Shown one piece after another: positions 7,162 to 8,574 of a DNA stretch of 8,574 nt. This stretch comes from CAZPXF01 sp964590945. Its GTDB lineage: Bacteria; Bacillota; Clostridia; Lachnospirales; Lachnospiraceae. A model generated the notes under the pieces. The model made no database searches. It was given only the letters and a program-made list of their open reading frames with translations, and was not told the DNA's origin. The stretch covers positions 1-8,574 of the forward strand of contig CAZPXF010000088.1 in the NCBI GenBank assembly GCA_964590945.1. The letters are read 5' to 3'. The position numbers and the translations under genes are program-made. Positions within the stretch are counted from its first letter, which is position 1; each line of letters begins with the position of its first letter.

Positions 7162-8540
7162 CAGTTCTTCCTCCGAATCCTGAAATTCTTAAATCGGTAG
7201 CCGTTGACTTCTGTTTCCTCCCGGCTTTCCACCTGATAATTCATATTCTTCCGCTGTCCGTACAGCCTGATATAGATGATTTTTATAAAATCCTCCACGC
7301 TTTCCAGCGGCAGCTCGGACGCGTAAAGTTCCTCTTTATCCCCAAGCTTTTCATCCACATATCTTCCGATTCGTTCCGGACTCAGAATCCTCTGCATTTT
7401 TTCTGCAAGCCTTCGCATTTTCTCCTGCCGGAGTCCGGCGTCCGGTTCCTCCTCTGCCAGCTTCTGCGGAACAAATTCCCTGCGCCCCTCTATTGGAGAA
7501 TACAGGGAATTATCATCTATCACACTGCTATGATAAATGCGGATCAATCCTTCCAGAAACTCGATCCTGTATATTCCACCAGGCTCCATATGTTCCTCAT
7601 TGATCGCCTCATTGATACCAAGAAGAATTTCTTTGAGCTGCCCTCTTACATCCTCATTTCCAGACAGTAAAAACTTCGCGCGATTGATAGCCGCCCTCTG
7701 ATACTGCGTATTCTTTTGGTTGATCTCCTTCAGAATATCATCCATATTCCGGAACGCTTCTATCACTTCATGCAAATAGTGGTAAACAAGCTCCTTTCCC
7801 TCTTCCTGTGAAATCTCCCGGATTCCGGCAATCTCCTCCGCCGCTTTCGCAACATAAGATCTGCTGCGGCTTTTACTTTCCAGCCGTTCGATAATCTCCG
7901 GGCGGAATTTCGATACGTTATCCGATGTCAATAAACGATGATAGGCTTTATCTACAATGTTCGTAATATAATCGTTAAAAAGCGCATTCATGATTTCTGC
8001 AACTGTGCTATGCTTTGTCAGTTCATCAATATAATGCTTAATATTAGAATTGAGATTTTTCAGTCCGGTAATCAGAAGATCCGTATTTTCCAGTATCTGC
8101 ATCAGAACAATCCCCGGATGATCCGTATTGCTGCGGACGAGACTGTATATGGTGTAAATATATCCCTGATATTCGATCTGCCTGCCGTCTGCAATTTCCA
8201 GCAGCGTCTTTATGATCCGCACCGCATATTCCCTGAAATTTACTCGCTGTACATAGCTTTTATCTGTTTCGATTTCAATCCATCCGTAAAATTCCAGTCT
8301 GCGCAGAATACTGTTTGCTTTCCCACGGTTGTCCATATTTTGAAAGGCTTCCTCGTCCATCTCCGCCGCCTGCGTCTGCTCAAAATAGTATTCCAGCTCA
8401 TCCACAAGCACCTCTCTCTCCACGCCAAAGGAAAACTGGTGCTCCATTGATGCAAACAGCCTGCAGATACATTCCCAATATATGACTTTATTTGGTGAAG
8501 CCAGCGGAACGAAAAAATTCTCTGATATGATATCAAACAT
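7161..8540 (-). CDS. jetA: Wadjet kleisin subunit JetA (type II-like)
   Basis: A 459-residue protein opening MFDIISENFFVPLASPNK, which I recognise as the clostridial JetA form (DUF5716-like, from memory). JetA is the MukF-like kleisin that bridges the JetC heads and dimerises the motor. An N-terminal winged-helix region is visible around residues 70-115 (NSILRRLEFYGWIEIE). A long mostly helical middle follows at about 120-310. A charged linker (345-375) leads to a C-terminal segment (about 405-459) ending in a basic tail, RFKNFRIRRKN, which would contact JetC by analogy with kleisins. It is the first gene of the operon, with AAGGAG 6 bases before its ATG. The reading frame is complete. Confidence 0.9.
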   Translation of the reverse strand: MFDIISENFFVPLASPNKVIYWECICRLFASMEHQFSFGVEREVLVDELEYYFEQTQAAEMDEEAFQNMDNRGKANSILRRLEFYGWIEIETDKSYVQRVNFREYAVRIIKTLLEIADGRQIEYQGYIYTIYSLVRSNTDHPGIVLMQILENTDLLITGLKNLNSNIKHYIDELTKHSTVAEIMNALFNDYITNIVDKAYHRLLTSDNVSKFRPEIIERLESKSRSRSYVAKAAEEIAGIREISQEEGKELVYHYLHEVIEAFRNMDDILKEINQKNTQYQRAAINRAKFLLSGNEDVRGQLKEILLGINEAINEEHMEPGGIYRIEFLEGLIRIYHSSVIDDNSLYSPIEGRREFVPQKLAEEEPDAGLRQEKMRRLAEKMQRILSPERIGRYVDEKLGDKEELYASELPLESVEDFIKIIYIRLYGQRKNMNYQVESREETEVNGYRFKNFRIRRKN

Positions 8541-8574
8541 GGGGTTCTCCTTATTTTTATAAATTGTGGTAATT
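8541..8574 (-). promoter_or_regulatory. jetA ribosome binding site and start of its upstream region
   Basis: AAGGAG (8552-8547) sits 6 bases before the jetA ATG, an ideal Shine-Dalgarno. The remaining 22 bases to the window edge are AT-rich. No complete promoter can be recognised in what is visible. Confidence 0.7.

Larger units (their letters stand above)
1581..8540 (-). other. Wadjet (type II-like) defence operon with a DNA glycosylase as fifth gene
   Basis: Five same-strand genes are read in the order jetA, jetB, jetC, jetD, glycosylase. The junctions are a 1-base overlap, a 32-base overlap, an 11-base overlap and a 23-base gap, so one transcript and coupled translation are likely. Wadjet is known as an SMC-based system that restricts plasmids: JetA (kleisin), JetB (KITE) and JetC (SMC) form the motor, and JetD cuts the DNA. 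The short JetA of 459 residues, without resemblance to the type I (DUF3375) form as far as I can judge, and the clostridial character suggest type II. That subtype call is from memory. The promoter must lie mostly to the right of the window. Confidence 0.85.

Noticed and set aside
7938..8450. 170-codon plus-strand open frame opposite jetA
   Set aside because: Shadow of jetA, with no promoter or ribosome binding site seen and no recognisable motif.
8556..8561. TATAAA as the -10 box of the jetA promoter
   Set aside because: Transcription would then begin at or inside the ribosome binding site; the true promoter is probably outside the window.
1..8574. Mobile elements, attachment sites, CRISPR repeats, tRNA or rRNA genes
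   Set aside because: None was seen: no transposase or integrase motif, no spaced repeat array, no tRNA-like segment by eye.

Overview
The window looks like chromosomal DNA of a low-to-medium GC Firmicute, most likely a gut-type Clostridium relative (Lachnospiraceae or similar). The grounds are purine-rich GGAGG-type ribosome binding sites, ATG starts, the protein flavour, and a clostridial form of the Wadjet proteins. I cannot name the species. No tRNA, rRNA, CRISPR array, insertion sequence or attachment site is visible.

Left part (1-1580). A short intergenic region (about 73-284) carries two divergent sigma-A-like promoters whose -35 boxes overlap. The leftward one would drive an unidentified gene of which only the first 24 codons lie in the window (72 down to 1). 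The rightward one drives a CLC-family anion transporter (285-1580). Its motifs place it with the fluoride/proton antiporter (CLC-F) branch, although some anion-pathway residues are unusual and no fluoride riboswitch is recognisable.

Right part (8540 down to 1581, minus strand). Five tightly packed genes form one apparent operon: jetA, jetB, jetC, jetD and a DNA-deoxyinosine (hypoxanthine-DNA) glycosylase. The first four are a complete Wadjet system, probably type II: JetA kleisin, JetB KITE protein, JetC SMC ATPase and JetD TOPRIM nuclease. By family knowledge JetABC is a loop-extruding SMC motor that recognises small closed circular DNA, and JetD then cuts it, which protects the cell against plasmids. 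The ATPase and nuclease motifs are intact, so the system looks functional. Start and stop codons overlap at every jet junction.

The glycosylase begins 23 bases after jetD with no room for its own promoter, so it appears to be co-transcribed with the defence genes. Whether it is a working partner of Wadjet or a passenger is the most interesting open question here. The transporter and the glycosylase converge with no spacer at all: their two TGA stop codons abut and form the palindrome TGATCA at 1578-1583.
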